Counted from the stretch's first letter, positions 22,375-35,397 are shown. The stretch: DNA of 64,000 bases from Rugalucina vietnamica (GCA_964017185.1 OZ024870.1:61854812-61918811); one strand, 5' to 3'. Translations and numbers: made by a program. Notes: a model not told the origin generated them from the sequence alone.

Positions 22375-22452
22375 CTGAGTTGACCCGGCCGAGTTGACCC
22401 GATGCCGAGTTGACTCGGTGGGCGAGTTGGTACCAGGCCGAGTGGACCCGCT
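22375..22452 (+). repeat. Degenerate CCGAGTTGACCC tandem repeat
   Basis: Variants of GNCGAGTTGACCCG recur five or six times with roughly 15-18-bp spacing. Non-coding. Confidence 0.55.
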
Positions 22453-22859
22453 TCCTACAAAAACGGCGTGCATGTTGTAAATATAAACAAATTCGCTAAA
22501 AGAAAGGGAAAAAAATCCGAGCTGAGGCTTCGAAAAAGCTTTGTTTTAAACCGATAGTTCTCTTGTATGTACTCTTTATGTGTTTCTCTATCGACAGTCC
22601 TATTAAAGAATAATTTGGTGACGATCGTTGAAGAAAAAACCTCAAATCATCCTGCTGAAGAGAAAGTTTTATGGCATTTTCCACTTCCTACTTTCGTTTT
22701 CAAGCGTCACATATTTGTACACCGGTGAAGGCAAATTTGGCGCATCTGCCAATTTGACTCATTGTTAATATTTTGGTATGTGCAATCATCAGATCGGACC
22801 AGAATGGACTGGATAGGACATAATTACCAGATCGTACCTATTTTTTCATTGATGTTCTG

Positions 22860-23130
22860 ATGGCTGTGGCTAGAATACCGTATTGTATCTTTAGCCTGTG
22901 GGCTAGAGATACGGTACCGTATCTTTCTTTCTTTCTTAAGATACTGATTCAATCAATTTCTGATCATCACCTCAGGTGTGCAGTGGGTGGCTAAATTTTG
23001 AATTTAGCGAAATAGAGGGAAAACATTCGGGATGTGCCATTAAAAGACTCTAGAAAGGCTAAAGGTTTGGTATAGATTAAAAGTCATAATATACTATTTT
23101 CAGGTGAGTTTTAAGTTAGCCTGTATCGGA
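22860..23130. repeat. GATACGGTACCGTATC repeat containing a LINE 3' tail
   Basis: Palindromic AGATACGGTACCGTATCT near 22908-22925 and a TATAGATTAAAAGTCATAATATA flank match, in inverse orientation, the repeat at 33520-33750. Between them, TTTCTGATCATCACCTCAGG ...GTGGGTGGCTAAATTT (about 22935-23015) is the - strand 3' tail of the LINE at 24750, so a truncated LINE inserted here. Confidence 0.55.
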
Positions 23131-24739
23131 AATGGATAAAGGTGCGGAAGACTAGAGATACAGACTTAAGGAAACAATCTTAATGGATAAAGTCTCAGAT
23201 CCAATAAATCCCGGATAGGTAACTACAGTATATTTATGGTATTTATTGGAAATATGTGGTCTCGGCTAGATTGTCAAAGCTGTAATTGATAAAGTTTATA
23301 AGCTGATAATTTAATTATTTGAGCAAGTATCCATGATATGTTTTCAAAAAGCATTAGCCTAATATATTAACTTTAAGACAGTATCATTTTATTTCTGGAG
23401 AAACCAACATGTTCCAGAGTTCTCGATAACTCCAATCTGGGTGTATTTTTACGCATGTTTTTCGTTTCGTACGCCTAAAATTCACTGCCATGGATTCTCG
23501 CTTACGCCATGTTTTTTCTGGTGACGCGTCCAAAACTTGAAAAAATAAGCTACCGCGGAAAGATCAAGGCAGAATAGCCGCAAGACATTGTTCAAAGATC
23601 AAGCAAGTGACTGACACGTGCCACTAATGTGGGGAAGCAAGTAGGCGTGAACTAATTGTGCCCATATCCAATCAGAGCGCAGTAAACATCAAGTTTTTGT
23701 TGATGGAGATTGACAGGTCAATTTTCACGGATCACAAATTTGTGTTGATTCAATGGATGTTTATTGTCAGGTCCTTATCTACACAAAGGGATGATAGGAA
23801 AACAAGATGTTGAAAAATATTATTAGCAATCATTGAAGAAAGTGTTCGCAGATCTATATGTTCGTCGTAATTTCGGTATGAAAACTCGCTTACGGAATTG
23901 GAACAATGTACACAATGGAGAGATCGTTTTCTGGTGTGATTTGTGTTTTTTGCATTCATTTCCAACCCTATTTGCATAGAAATTCTCTGAATGAGAGAAT
24001 GTATCACAATTTCAATTGCCTTTAAGAAATTCCGAATGAGAAATTGGCAGAAAAGAAGAGAAAAAAACCCACCTTTCTACCGCCACGAAAACTTATGACA
24101 TTACATCGGTCCCCTTAAAACACAGGCATATTTTTTATAGAGCAGTCTCTGGCATCGGTATTGGCCTGAATTGCTTTCATGTGTGATAAAAAACACTCAT
24201 TTATAAATTTTGGCTGCTTCAACTTCAGTAAAGTTGACAGAATCTTATCAATTATTTTGCGACGTCTGGAAAAACAAGTATTGGCTTTTGTTAAAAAAAA
24301 AAAATAATAATATTTTTTTTTTTTTTTTTTTTTGTTTGTTTTGTTTTGTTTACAGGATGTACAAATTTTAGGTGGAATCCTAGTTGAGAAAAAAGTTATT
24401 GAAATATATTTATAAGGTAAAACTCCAAGTTTTCTTGGTCAAACTCCAAGTTTTCATTTCTGACTCCAACTTTTTCCAGTGATGGATTCTTAGAATCCTG
24501 TTTTCAAAATCCTAGTGAGAACTCTGATGTTCTTCACAAATCGTCAAGAAAGCTAGGTGTCAAATTTCATTGTTTTCCAGATTTTGGTAAAAATGAAGGG
24601 AAAAACTCCATTTGCATTCAAAGTAACTTAAATTTTTTGATCAAACATGATAAAAACTTCTTATTAGAGCCTTAGTTGTCACAAACTCATTTTAGACCAT
24701 CCTAATGTGTTTTGTGATACTTAAAATCAAGCACAGACA
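23131..24739. other. Gene-free stretch with A- and T-runs
   Basis: No recognisable gene. An 85-codon - strand ORF (23750-24007) matches nothing I know. A/T homopolymer runs are at about 24291-24345. It ends where the LINE endonuclease coding begins. Confidence 0.5.
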
Positions 24740-24749
24740 ACATGAATTG

Positions 24750-27700
24750 ACACTCACTTTAGTGCCTTATCCAGGTTATTTTGGATCCGAGATAAAGTTG
24801 ATCATGAATTGTCAGTCAATTAAAAACAAAAAGGCTGAAATTCACACTGTCATAGAATCGGCTAAACCTGACATCATATTGGGAAATGAGTCATGGTTAA
24901 CCCCTGACATAAGAAACTCAGAGATTTTTCCTGAATCTGGAAAGACAGAGCTAGTGACGCGCATGGTGGTGTTTTTATTGCCTTTAGGCGTGATCTTCTC
25001 TGTACTGAAGCTCCGGAATTGGACACCAAGTGCGAAATAATTTGGTGTAAGTTGAACATTATTGGATGTAGGACTTTGTACCTTGGAGCATTCTATCGCC
25101 CCTCTAGGTTCCCAACTCAGGAGCTTGAATTGAAATATCTTGAGGATTTTAATACATCACTCTCTCGGATTATGTCAAATAAAAATGCCCATGTTCTTGT
25201 GACTTCAATTGTGGTGATATTGAGTGGAGCACAATGCAGGTACCCGAAGGGGTCCCAAAGAGGCCAATTCAGACTAAACTCGTAAGCATTATACAAGATC
25301 ACTGCCTCTCCCAGATGGTTAACATACACACCTGAGAAGACAAGACCCTTGATTTTACTCTTTACAAACTCACCATCCCCAATTAACCGTGTTAAAGGGT
25401 GTTAAAGGGATGCCCCCGATCGGCAAAGCAGATCATGACATTGTCTATGTTGAGTACGACATTAAGGCTAAATGGATCCAGCAGGCCCCACGTAAGATCT
25501 TTCTATATAAACGAGCGGACATGGACGGTCTACATGACCATCTGGCGCGCTACAGGGATTCGTTCCTTTCATCTGACCATAGTCGCATGTCAGTTAATGA
25601 TATGTGGGTCAGTTTCAAGTCTGAGGTTCTCTCGGCTATTGAAAGATTTATTCCATCAAAAATGACCAAAACAAAATACAGCTTACCTTGGATCGATAGT
25701 TCGATCAAATGCTTGATTAGGAAACGCGATAAGCTTTACTTTCGTGCTCGCAAGTCAAGTAGCCCTGACATAAAGAACCATTACAAACGGTTCAGAGCAC
25801 ATGTTCAAAAGAGCATTAGAGATGCATATTGGAAGCATGTTACCAATATCTTCTCATTTGAAAATGATAGCCCTGATCCCGACTGTCTCCGGAAAAATGA
25901 GAAGGCAAAAACGTTTTGGTCATTTGTCAAGTCCCTTAAAAAAGACGCGTCTGGGATCAATACCCTTAGAGAAAACAGAATTTTGAAGACTGACACCTTG
26001 GATAAGGCCAACATTTGTAATAGGCAGTTTCAGTCAGCCTTCACTCGCGAAACAAATGATGAAATCCCCTCCAAAGGCACAGGTCCCTTCACCGCCATGG
26101 GTGAAATTACAGTTGACCCCAAGGGGGTCACTAAACTGCTGAACAATTTGAATATACATAAGGCGCCTGGGCCAGATGGCCTGAGTGCTAGGGTGTTGAA
26201 AGAATGTAGTTCTGAAATTGCTCCTATCCTGGCCTGTATCTACAATGAGTCGCTTGCTCAGGGTGCTGTACCAGATGATGTAGCCCCGGTATTTAAGAAA
26301 GGTGAGAAATATGATGCAGCTAACTATCGACCGGTGTCGCTTACTTGCATCTGTTGCAAAACTCTAGAGCATATAATAGTCAGCAATATAAACAAGCACC
26401 TGGCCCTTGAAAGCATCCTTGCTGATTGTCAACATGAGTTCCGAAGTCAAAGGTCTTGCAAAACCCAGTTAGTTCAGTTTTATCATGACTTAGTTAGTAA
26501 TCTGGATCGAGCTGTGAACAGTGGGCATAAGCAAACAGACGTGATTGTCACAGATTTCTCTAAGGCCTTTGACAAGGTCCCACATAAAAGGTTATTATAC
26601 AAACTTGACTTTTACAGGATTAGAGGATCTACACATAAGTGGATCGACTCATGGCTCTCTGAGCGCTCTCAAAAAGTGGTATTAGATGGCCGAGCCTCAG
26701 ATCCAGTCCTGGTTCTATCTGGTGTCCAGCAAGGATTGGTCTTGGGACCGGTCCTATTTCTTATTTTCATCAATGATCTTCCGGAGATAATATCAGGTCA
26801 TCTGTTTGGCTATTCGCTGATGATTGTGTTTTGTACAGGAATATCAAGTCTCCATTGGATTGTCACATTTTGCAAGATGACCTGAATAGCTTGGCCAAAT
26901 GGGAAATGGATTGGCAAATGAAATTTAATGTTAGCAAATGTCATTCAATGAGGGTGACTCGGCTACACCCAAGCAATCATATACAGTTCAGCTACACATT
27001 GCATCAGCAAACATTAGAACAGGTTCAGTCCGCTAAATACCTAGGTTTAACTATTACAGACAACCTTGATTGGGGTCAACATATTTCCGAAATTACATGC
27101 AAGGCAACTAAGACTTGGCTTTCTTCGGTGCAATTTGGCATTGGCACCTAGGCATACTAAAGAAGTTGCATACAAAACATTGGTTCGCCCTCAACTTGAG
27201 TATGCAGCTCCTATTTGGCATCCCTATAATGAAACTCAGACTGCTAAGGTGGATAAGGTGCAGAAGACTGCAGCCAGGTGGACCTGCAGGAGATGGAGGA
27301 ACTCCAGTAGCGTCGGTGATATGCTTGACGAGCTTGAGTGGCCATCCCTGCGGTCCCGCAGAGAGCGGTCCTCCTTAACCTTCTTCTACAAGATACACTC
27401 TGGTACAGTGTCTCTTGATAAAGACAAATACCTGACCCCGGCACCCAACCTAAGGCGAACTCAGGCATCGCATGAATCACAGTATACAAGACAATTTGCC
27501 TATAGTGATGCCCTGAAAAACTCATTTTCCCCCAGAACTATTTCGGTTCGGAATAGTCTCCCTTCTTCAGTGGTCGCATCTAAGACCATTGAGGAATTTA
27601 AGGCTTCTATATAATCATAGGCCCAGAGGCATGCGTTTTAGTATGCTTCTATCTATATCTTGTAAATAGTTTTGATGGCCCACCGCAAATGTTTTTTTCC

Positions 27701-27771
27701 CTTGACTAAAGTCTAAATTTAGCCACCCACCCCACACCTGAGGTGATGATCAGAAATTGATCGACTCAGTA
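24750..27771 (+). mobile_element. Non-LTR retrotransposon (CR1/jockey-like LINE), nearly full ORF2, defective
   Basis: APE-type endonuclease then reverse transcriptase on the + strand, then a 3' tail (GATGGCCCACC...CACACCTGAGGTGATGATCAG AAATTGATCGA). The tail is cut at 27771 by insertion of the element at 27772-29814 and resumes at 29821 with TCAGAAGATAGATAGA. Further 3' tails of the family are at about 22935-23015 (-) and 35030-35222 (+). No ORF1 recognised. Confidence 0.8.
24790..27614 (+). pseudogene. LINE endonuclease-reverse transcriptase, frameshifted
   Basis: The endonuclease part reads NCQSIKNKKAEIHTVIESAK, PDIILGNESWL and, after a frame shift near 24960, LYLGAFYRPSR and DFNCGDIEW. 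The RT part (25389-26885) has PWIDSSIKCLIRKRDKLYFR AR, HKAPGPDGL, NYRPVSLT, VTDFSKAFDKVPH and LSGVQQGLVLGPVLF. The catalytic FADD falls in another frame (FADDCVLYRNIKS from about 26812), so one frameshift precedes it. The C-terminal part continues in two frames (26831-27151; 27066-27614) with SAKYLGLTITDNL and RPQLEYAAPIWHP. At least three frameshifts and in-frame stops near 25275-25390 make it inactive. Confidence 0.85.
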
Positions 27772-29814
27772 CAGTACCTTAATTAGGCTGCGTTTTTACG
27801 TAATTACCCAATTAAAATATGAAAAAACGCAAGTAATAACGATCTGGGTGCGTAAGAAAACGCAAAAGAAATCGCCGATACGCAATACCGGAAAAATCAA
27901 TTGCGTACCGGTTTTTATCAGTGTGCGCCGCACAACGGCTTACGCCGTCTACATTAAACAAAAATGTCATTGGACATGCGCAAATCGATCGATTGGAAGC
28001 CATTTCTTTTCTGTTTTTTCGTTGGTTGACTGCGATTTTTAGCTCACCTGAGCCGTCAGGCTCACAAGGTGAGCTTATAGTATACCCATGCTCCGTCGTC
28101 CGTCCGTCGTCCGTCCGTCATCCGTCCGTCCGTCGTCCACAATTTTCAAAGATCTTCTACTCTGAAACAGCTTGGCCAATCAAAGCCAAATTTTACATGA
28201 AGCATCTATGGGAAGGGGGAACCAATGTGTATATAGATAATCCAGGTCACATGACCAAGATGGCCGCCATGCCCATATATGGTAAAAACCCTTCAAAAAT
28301 CTTCTTCTCCGGAACCACTGGACCGATTTCAACCAAACTTGGCATGAAGCATCGATGACTCAAGTACTACAATGTATATATAAATCATGACCTTGCGGTG
28401 ACCTTGACCTATTTTACGGCAAGGTCAACATAGGTCGCCTTTGCATTTGAATGGGAAAAATTGTTAAATTGTCATTTAAAGGAAAAATCTTGCAGAAAAT
28501 GAGCAGTAGGACTGAATATTAATGATTCTGAAAAAAATTGGGCACCAGGGGCTCATCCGCCCCCACCCCGGGGCAATATACATGTATATTATCATAATAT
28601 TCAAACATCTTCTTCACTGAAACTGCTTGGCCAATCAAAGCCAAATTTTACATGAAGCATCTATGGGAAGGGGGAACCAATGTGTATATAAATAATCCAG
28701 GTCACATGACCAAGATGGCCGCCATGCCCATATATGGTAAAAACCCTTCAAAAATCTTCTTCTCCAGAACCGGTTGACTGATTTCAACGAAACTTGGCAC
28801 GAAGCATTGATGGCTCAAGTACTACAATGTGTATATAAATCATGACCCTCTGATGACCTTGACCTATTTTACGGCAAGGTCAACATAGGTCACCAATGCA
28901 TTTGAATGGGGAAAACTTTAAAATGTCATTTAAAGTGAAAGTCTTGCAGGAAATGGGCAGTAGGACTGGATATTAATGATTCTGAAAAAAATTGGACCCC
29001 AGGGGCTCATGTGCCCCCACCCCGGGGCAATATACATGTATATTTCCATAATATTCAAACGTCTTCTCCTCTGGAACCGCTTGGCCAAACAAAGCCAAAT
29101 TTTATGTGAAGCATCTATAGAATAGGGGAATCAATGTGTATATAAATAATCTAGGTCACATGACCAAGATGGCCGCCATGCCCATATATGGTAAAAACCC
29201 ATCAAAAATCATCTTCTCTGAAACCAATAGACTGATTTCAAGGAAACTTGGCGTGAGGCATCGATGGCTAAAGTACTCCAATGCGTATATAAATCATGAC
29301 CCTGTGATGACCTTGACCAAGTTTATGGCAAGGTCAACATGGGTTGCCTATGCATCTGAATTGGGAAAACTGTTAAAATGTCATTTGAAGGAAAAAGCCA
29401 ACAGGAAATTGGCAAATGGACAGAATATTGAAGATTCTGAAAAAAGAAAATGGCCCAACGGCTTCATCTGCCCCTGCACTGGAGTTAAATACCATAATAT
29501 TCAAACATGTTTATTGGTATATGCAGCTGATCTCAGGTGAGCGTTTACAGGACCATTGGTCCTCTGGTAGTTAATTCTCTCAACCAATCAATGTTTCCCT
29601 TTTATTTTATGCTATGCAAAAGCGAAAGTAGAAGAAAATAAGGAAAGTACACCTCAAACATCATTTTTACCAAATTGTTTTCCATTTTACCCAATTGATT
29701 GAAAATAGAGTGCGTAACAGAATTGAACTTACCCAATTAAAATTCCAGATACGCAATTGAATGAAAAAGGGGTGTGTAAATACCCTATAGGCTAAAAAAT
29801 TAATTAAGGTACTG
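27772..29814. mobile_element. DNA transposon/MITE with CAGTACCTTAATTA terminal repeats, split by AGCTCACC element 3
   Basis: The left end CAGTACCTTAATTAGGCTGCG and the right end (complement CAGTACCTTAATTA) are inverted repeats. The direct repeat TCAGTA flanks it (27766-27771 and 29815-29820). The interior has ACCCAATTAAAAT and ACGCAAT words on both sides of the nested element. No transposase seen. Confidence 0.75.
28041..29567 (+). mobile_element. AGCTCACC element 3
   Basis: Hairpin AGCTCACCTGAGCCGTCAGG /CTCACAAGGTGAGC, (CGTCCGTC)n, three units with CATGACCAAGATGGCCGCCA and TGACCTTGACC, and end CAGGTGAGCGTTTACAGGAC CATTGGTCCTCTGG. Closely related to element 1, with near-identical first units, so recently active or converted. 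Confidence 0.8.
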
Positions 29815-29820
29815 TCAGTA

Positions 29821-30480
29821 TCAGAAGATAGATAGAGATTTCAATTTTATTTCTAACCCCGTGGAACAAAATTTTCAATGAATATATTTGAGTGTGTGTT
29901 TGACTGTGCAACATCATCGATCATTATCTACAATAATTTGAGCGACATCAAAGGATATAAAGCCAAATCGCAGTATGAAAGTTTCTAACGATAGGTGAAG
30001 ATAATAATAAGATAATGTTAGCCTTGATTAGTTGCTTTACCATCAATACGATGTCCGCGTCTCAATGTGCAAACAACAAACACGGCATTAATGAAGTGTT
30101 GATTTATTTTGTTCTACTGCTAAACCCCTGAAGTAAGACATTGGCATTGTTTGATTTGCCAATTATTATTTGGCAAATGCTTTTAAATTTTGTTATGGTT
30201 AATTGAGTAACTGCAAAATAAAACAATTAAGCTATTACTCAATTCAATCGCCGTACAATTATATAACATGCATGCAAATCTTGATTCATACGGTCAGAAT
30301 GGCTCATATACTTCACATGGGGCAAAAATTTGAAAACTATCAAGCATTTGAAAGTGCTATTGAGTGCTATCAGAATGTCTATAGCGTTCAGTTCTAGAAG
30401 AGAGATTCTAGAAGTGTAGAAAAGGTGCAAGTGCGTATTTCGTTTAATGTGAACGAAAGATTGAAATACTATGAGGTTAC
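29821..30480. other. Gene-free stretch
   Basis: Remnant of the LINE tail at the left edge, then AT-rich sequence. One short palindrome, ATTTGCCAATTATTATTTGG CAAAT (about 30150-30177). No gene recognised. Confidence 0.5.
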
Positions 30481-30486
30481 ATTCTA

Positions 30487-30735
<249 letters not shown>

Positions 30736-30872
30736 AATTGTGGAATTTGGCGGCTCTCTAAGTCAGTGCATTTACTTGAAAATTTTGACATTTTCTTATA
30801 CAAGTTTGCAATTTCAAAGTTAGAATCTGTAGTTGAAAACATGCAAACCGGTTTTGTCTCTTACATATTTTT

Positions 30873-32850
30873 AGCTCACCTGAGCCGAAGGCTCACAGGT
30901 GAGCTTATAGGATAGGCAGGCATCCGTCGTCGTCGTCCATCGTCGTCGTCCGTCCACAATTTCAAAGAAGAATATTTCTGAAGCTAGTAGGCCGATCTTG
31001 ATCAAATTTAATGTGAACGGGGGATTGATGGCATTAGGTTTTGGAGCAGATTGTATCAAAATTGTGGTTTCCATGGCAACAGATAGGTCCCATAGACTTA
31101 CAATGGGAAAAACTAAAAAAATCTTCTTCTCTGAAACCACTAGGCCCACAGCTTTGATATTTGGTATGTAGCAATGGCTTATGGTCCTCTACATAAATTA
31201 TGCCATTCATGCCCCTGGGGTCAAATTTGGCCACACCCCGGGGGTCGATAGTCTCCATAGACTTACTATGGGAAAAAAAATCAAAAATCTTCTTCTCTGA
31301 AACCACAGGGCCCACAGCTTTGATATTTGGTATGTGGCAATGGCTAATGGTCCTCTACATAAATTGTGCCAGCCATGCCCCTGGGGTCAAATTTGGCCAC
31401 GCCCCGGGGGTGGATAGTTTCCATAGACTTACAATTGGAAAAACTAAAAAAATCTTCTTCTCTGAAACCACTAGGCCCACAGCTTTGATATTTGGTATGT
31501 AGCAATTGCTAATGGTCCTCTACATAAATTGTGCCATTCATGCCCCTGGGGTCAAATTTGGCCACGCCCCGGGGGTTGATAGTCTCCATAGACTTACTAT
31601 GGGAAAAAAATTAAAAAATCTTCTTCTCTGAAACCACAGGGCCCACAGCTTTGATATTTTGTAGGTGGCAATGGCTAATGGTCCTCTACATAAATTGTGC
31701 CAATCATGCCCCTGGGGTCAAATTTGGCCACGCCCCGGGGATCGATAGTCTCCATAGACCTACAATAGGAAAAAAAACTAAAAAAATCTTCTTCTCTGAA
31801 ACCACTAGGCCAACAGCTTTGATATTTGGTATGTAGCAATGGCTAATGGTCCTCTACATAAATTTTGCCATTCATGCCCCTGGGGTCAAATTTGGCCACG
31901 CCCCGGGGGTTGATAGTCTCCATAGACTTACTATGGGAAAAAAATTAAAAAATCTTCTTCTCTGAAACCACAGGGCCCACAGCTTTGATATTTTGTATGT
32001 GGCAATGGCTTATGGTCCTCTACATAAATTGTGCCAATCATGTCCCCGGGGTCAAATTTGGCCACGCCCCGGGGGTCGATAGTCTCCATAGACCTACAAT
32101 AGGAAAAACTGAAAAAATCTTCTTCTCTGAAACCACTAGGCCCACAGCTTTGATATTTGGTATGTAGCAATGGCTAATTGTCCTCTACATAAATTGTGCC
32201 ATTCATGCCCCTGGGGTCAAATTTGGCCACGCCCCGGGGGTTGATAGTCTCCATAGACTTACTATGGGGAAAAAAAAAAAAATCTCCTTCTCTGAAACCA
32301 CTAGGCCCACAGCTTTGATATTTGGTATGTAGCAATGGCTAATGGTCCTCTACATAAATTGTGCCATTCATGCCCCTGGGGTCAAATTTGGCCAGGCCCC
32401 GGAGGTTGATAGTCTCAATAGACTTGCTATGGGAAAAAAAATTCAAAAATCTTCTTCTCTGAAACCACAGGGCACACAGCTTTGATATTTTGTATGTGGC
32501 AATGGCTAATGGTCCTCTACATAAATTGTGCCAGCCATGCCCCTGGGGTCAAATTTGGCCATGCCCCGGGGGTAGATAGTCTCCATAGACTTACAATGGG
32601 AAAAACTAACAAAAATCTTCTTCTCTGAAACCAAAAGGCCCAGAGCTTCTATATTTTGTATGTAGCAATGTTTGGTAGTCCCCATTATAAATTGTGACAG
32701 TCATGCCCCTGGGTCAAATTTGGCCATGCCCCGGGGGTCAATAGTGTCCATGCATAGACTTTCATTGGTCGATTCTCAGTTAATTTAAATCTCATGAGCT
32801 TACAATGTGATAATCTCTCAGGTGAGCTACAGGACCAATGGTCCTCTAGT
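30873..32850 (+). mobile_element. AGCTCACC element, second subfamily, about 10 units of 167 bp
   Basis: Hairpin AGCTCACCTGAGCCGAAGGC TCACAGGTGAGCT, CGTCGTCGTCC repeat, then ten units of about 160-169 bp keyed by GGCCCACAGCTTTGATATTT (31144, 31313, 31480, 31649, 31812, 31977, 32145, 32313, 32473, 32640). Each has GGTCCTCTACATAAATTGTG CCA, GCCCCTGGGGTCAAATTTGG CC and CTCCATAGACTTACNATGGG. End: CAGGTGAGCTACAGGACCAA TGGTCCTCTAG. The ends match elements 1-3 but the interior is unrelated. Confidence 0.8.
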
Positions 32851-33131
32851 TAGTTGTTATATGCATAATTTCCCAATAGCGCTTACAAAGTCCTAATGCA
32901 CACCAGCTTTACAGAATAAATTATGCTAAATTTTGTCAAATTTCTGCTGGTACGTATCAACGAGGTTGCAACACTATGTAAATACATCCTGTATTGGCAT
33001 TGTGAGGAATTTGAAGCAACTCATGAAAGTTAGAAAAAAAATCACTTTATTGCCTCATGAAATGTCGAAATGACATTTCACACTTAACATGCTTAACTTC
33101 ACACTGAGAAAATTGTAGCTATCATTGAGTA

Positions 33132-33372
33132 TATGAGCCGCCCCATGGGAAAACCAACAATCTGCATATGCGAAAACAAAGGCGCAGATCAGCTTCACGG
33201 TAACCGCAAAGATGATCAGCGCCTTTGTTTTCGCTACTCGGATAGTACAATCCCTCTACTTCCTAAATACGAAGTTTCATGCTTCTAGCTGTCTTCTGTT
33301 ACTGTGCAGTCCGGTTTGTGTCGGACCTGTTTGGGAACCACATTGTTGGTTTTCCCACAAGGCGGCTCATAT
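33132..33372. mobile_element. Palindromic MITE, 'GAGCCGC' family, copy C
   Basis: Ends TATGAGCCGCCCCATGGGAA AACCAACAA and TTGTTGGTTTTCCCACAAGG CGGCTCATA are inverted repeats. Inner hairpin GCGAAAACAAAGGCGCAGAT C / GATCAGCGCCTTTGTTTTCG C. Best-preserved ends of the family. Confidence 0.85.
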
Positions 33373-33519
33373 AATTGTTGTGCTCAAGCAATTACCAACA
33401 ATTAACGCTAGTATGCTACTACTGTTAAGATTATTGTACATGTGTAGAGCTTGCCCAACAATGAAACTGTGAGAAAAACAAGTCGCCCATAAATATTTAT
33501 TTTTATGATTCTTTAGGAT

Positions 33520-33750
33520 ACTTGCAATGATTCAACTTAAAACTCACCTGAATATATTATTGACTTTTAATCTATACCGTACCTTTTAATAGCCATTTCT
33601 GATATAGGCTAAAGATATGGTATCGTATCTCTAGCCGCCAGGCTAAAGATACGGTACCGTATCTCTGGCCCACAGGCTAAAGATACGGTACCGTATCTCT
33701 GGCCCACAGGCTAAAGATACGGTACCATATCTCTAGCCACTGCCTTTAGC
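33520..33750. repeat. 39-bp tandem repeat of AGATACGGTACCGTATCT palindromes
   Basis: Three to four units of AGGCTAAAGATACGGTACC GTATCTCTGGCCCAC from about 33603 to 33745, each holding the 18-bp palindrome. The flank at 33530-33600 is homologous in inverse orientation to 23063-23125. Confidence 0.7.
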
Positions 33751-34466
33751 AATAAGCTCGTGTATTTTCAGTCATTTTAACATCCTAGCCCTTCGAGCAA
33801 CTTTGTGGTTGGTCATAGTTGTTCTTTTCCAATTTAGAGTTATGAATTTGGCGACAAGCTGCTAGGTTCATGTTTGAAGATTCTAAAATACCGAATATGT
33901 ACAAAACCATGCCAAACTATGCACAGCAGACTAAAAACTACATGAAGATATTCATTAGATCATTGTAAACTTTTCTTGCATTAACAGAATCAAAACAATT
34001 TATACATCAACTGATTGCATTCGATCTTTTTCCATACTAAAGAGAAACTAACAAATCAATGGTAGGTAGGTTTTCCTCCAGTATGTGGAGATTTGGAGAC
34101 ATGGATTTTTGGTCCTGGTACCCTTCTAAATTCAGTTTTACCCCCACATTAAGCACTAGACATGTTTTGTATGATGACATGCCATGAAATATTCAAGTGA
34201 ATGCATGTGAAAGCCATAAATAAAAGGGAAATTTAGGTCCGATTCGGTAATTGTGTCCGATCCGATCCAATCCTGTCCGATCCGATGATTACACTAACTG
34301 ATAATATTTTTCTTTGGAAGTCCTGAATTATTATTATTTTGTGGCATGGGTAATGAAACACATTAGAATGATTTTGGATGGTAAATTTGAGTAATCTCTC
34401 TTGAAATAATTGAGAAAATGCTGATTTATTTTCACTAAACGAGTTTTTTTGTAGAATTTATTTGTC
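33751..34466. other. Gene-free stretch
   Basis: No gene recognised. A TCCGATCCGATCC codeword cluster lies at about 34233-34290, similar in style to the other codeword blocks. Confidence 0.5.
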
Positions 34467-34760
34467 ATTCTAACACACCTCGCCTATATAGCCAATGGTA
34501 AAAAAACGTGTTATATTGTGCAACAATTTCACTGGGCGAATAAGCGTGACGTTACTTTGCGGCATTTGTGACGTCAGCTATCCCACAAAGCAGCGTTAGA
34601 CGGTGAAACGTCATTTTAGCGCACAACAAACGTAATAAGTGTGTGTAAATACCAGCATTACAGTCAAATATTTGGCGGGATATCTGCAATGCAATGGTGG
34701 AAAGCTGAACGATATTGACGGTTTCAGCAACATTTATTCCGTTTATTGTGTGTTAGAATC
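34467..34760. mobile_element. MITE-like segment with ATTCTAACACAC ends
   Basis: ATTCTAACACACC near 34467 is mirrored by TGTGTGTTAGAAT near 34747-34759. The 290-bp interior is non-coding. It abuts the hairpin at 34762, so both may be one element. Confidence 0.4.
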
Positions 34761-34761
34761 G

Positions 34762-34932
34762 AAATAGATCAGCTCAAGTGCGTGAATTGTTGAGTAATAA
34801 TTCACTGTTTGTCGGTCAGTTGTAAGAAGATAAATCACTCGCGCTACGCGCTCGTGATTTGATCTTCTTTACAACTGACCTCCAAACAGTGAATTATTAC
34901 TCAACAATTCACTGCTAGAGCTGATCTATTTC
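34762..34932. repeat. Long hairpin, arms about 80 bp
   Basis: AAATAGATCAGCTC...TGTTGAGTAATAATTCACTG TTTG...TCAGTTGTAAGAAGAT is followed by its complement after the loop ATCACTCGCGCTACGCGCTC GTGAT. Arms are nearly perfect, so it is young or conserved. Confidence 0.75.
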
Positions 34933-35029
34933 TTAAATAGCAATTACGAAATGATCAGGAACATAACTGTTCATAAATCAACGACTAAATACACAATCCA
35001 GGTTTAATGGGATGGGTTTGTCAGGGTGG

Positions 35030-35222
35030 GCAATCAAAGACTGCTGAAGAATTCAATGCTCTTATTTAGATCTGGGGTTCAGAGGTATACGTGTTAGTAT
35101 GCCTCTGTCTAGCTTCTTGTAAATAGTTTTGATGGCCCATCCCGTATGTTTTCCCTATTTTGCTAAATTCAAAATTTAGCACCCACCCAACACCTGAGAT
35201 GATGATCAGAAATTGATCGTAT
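35030..35222 (+). mobile_element. 5'-truncated LINE copy (3' tail only)
   Basis: GAAGAATTCAATGCTC...TCTTGTAAATAGTTTTGATG GCCCA...CCTGAGATGATGATCAGAAA TTGATCG follows the end and 3' UTR of the LINE at 24750-27771. Confidence 0.7.
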
Positions 35223-35397
35223 GTCATGTATAATAGGAATTTATCTTTTCAACGACCATCGTGGTTAAAATTAATATTACAGTGATTACAGAGGTAAAGT
35301 TAAAAGTGAGGAATGCTCAGGAAGGGGTGCTATCAGAGCCAAAGTCCTGCTAAAAACCTGATAGGGAAATAACCAAACTGACAATTAGACACTGATA

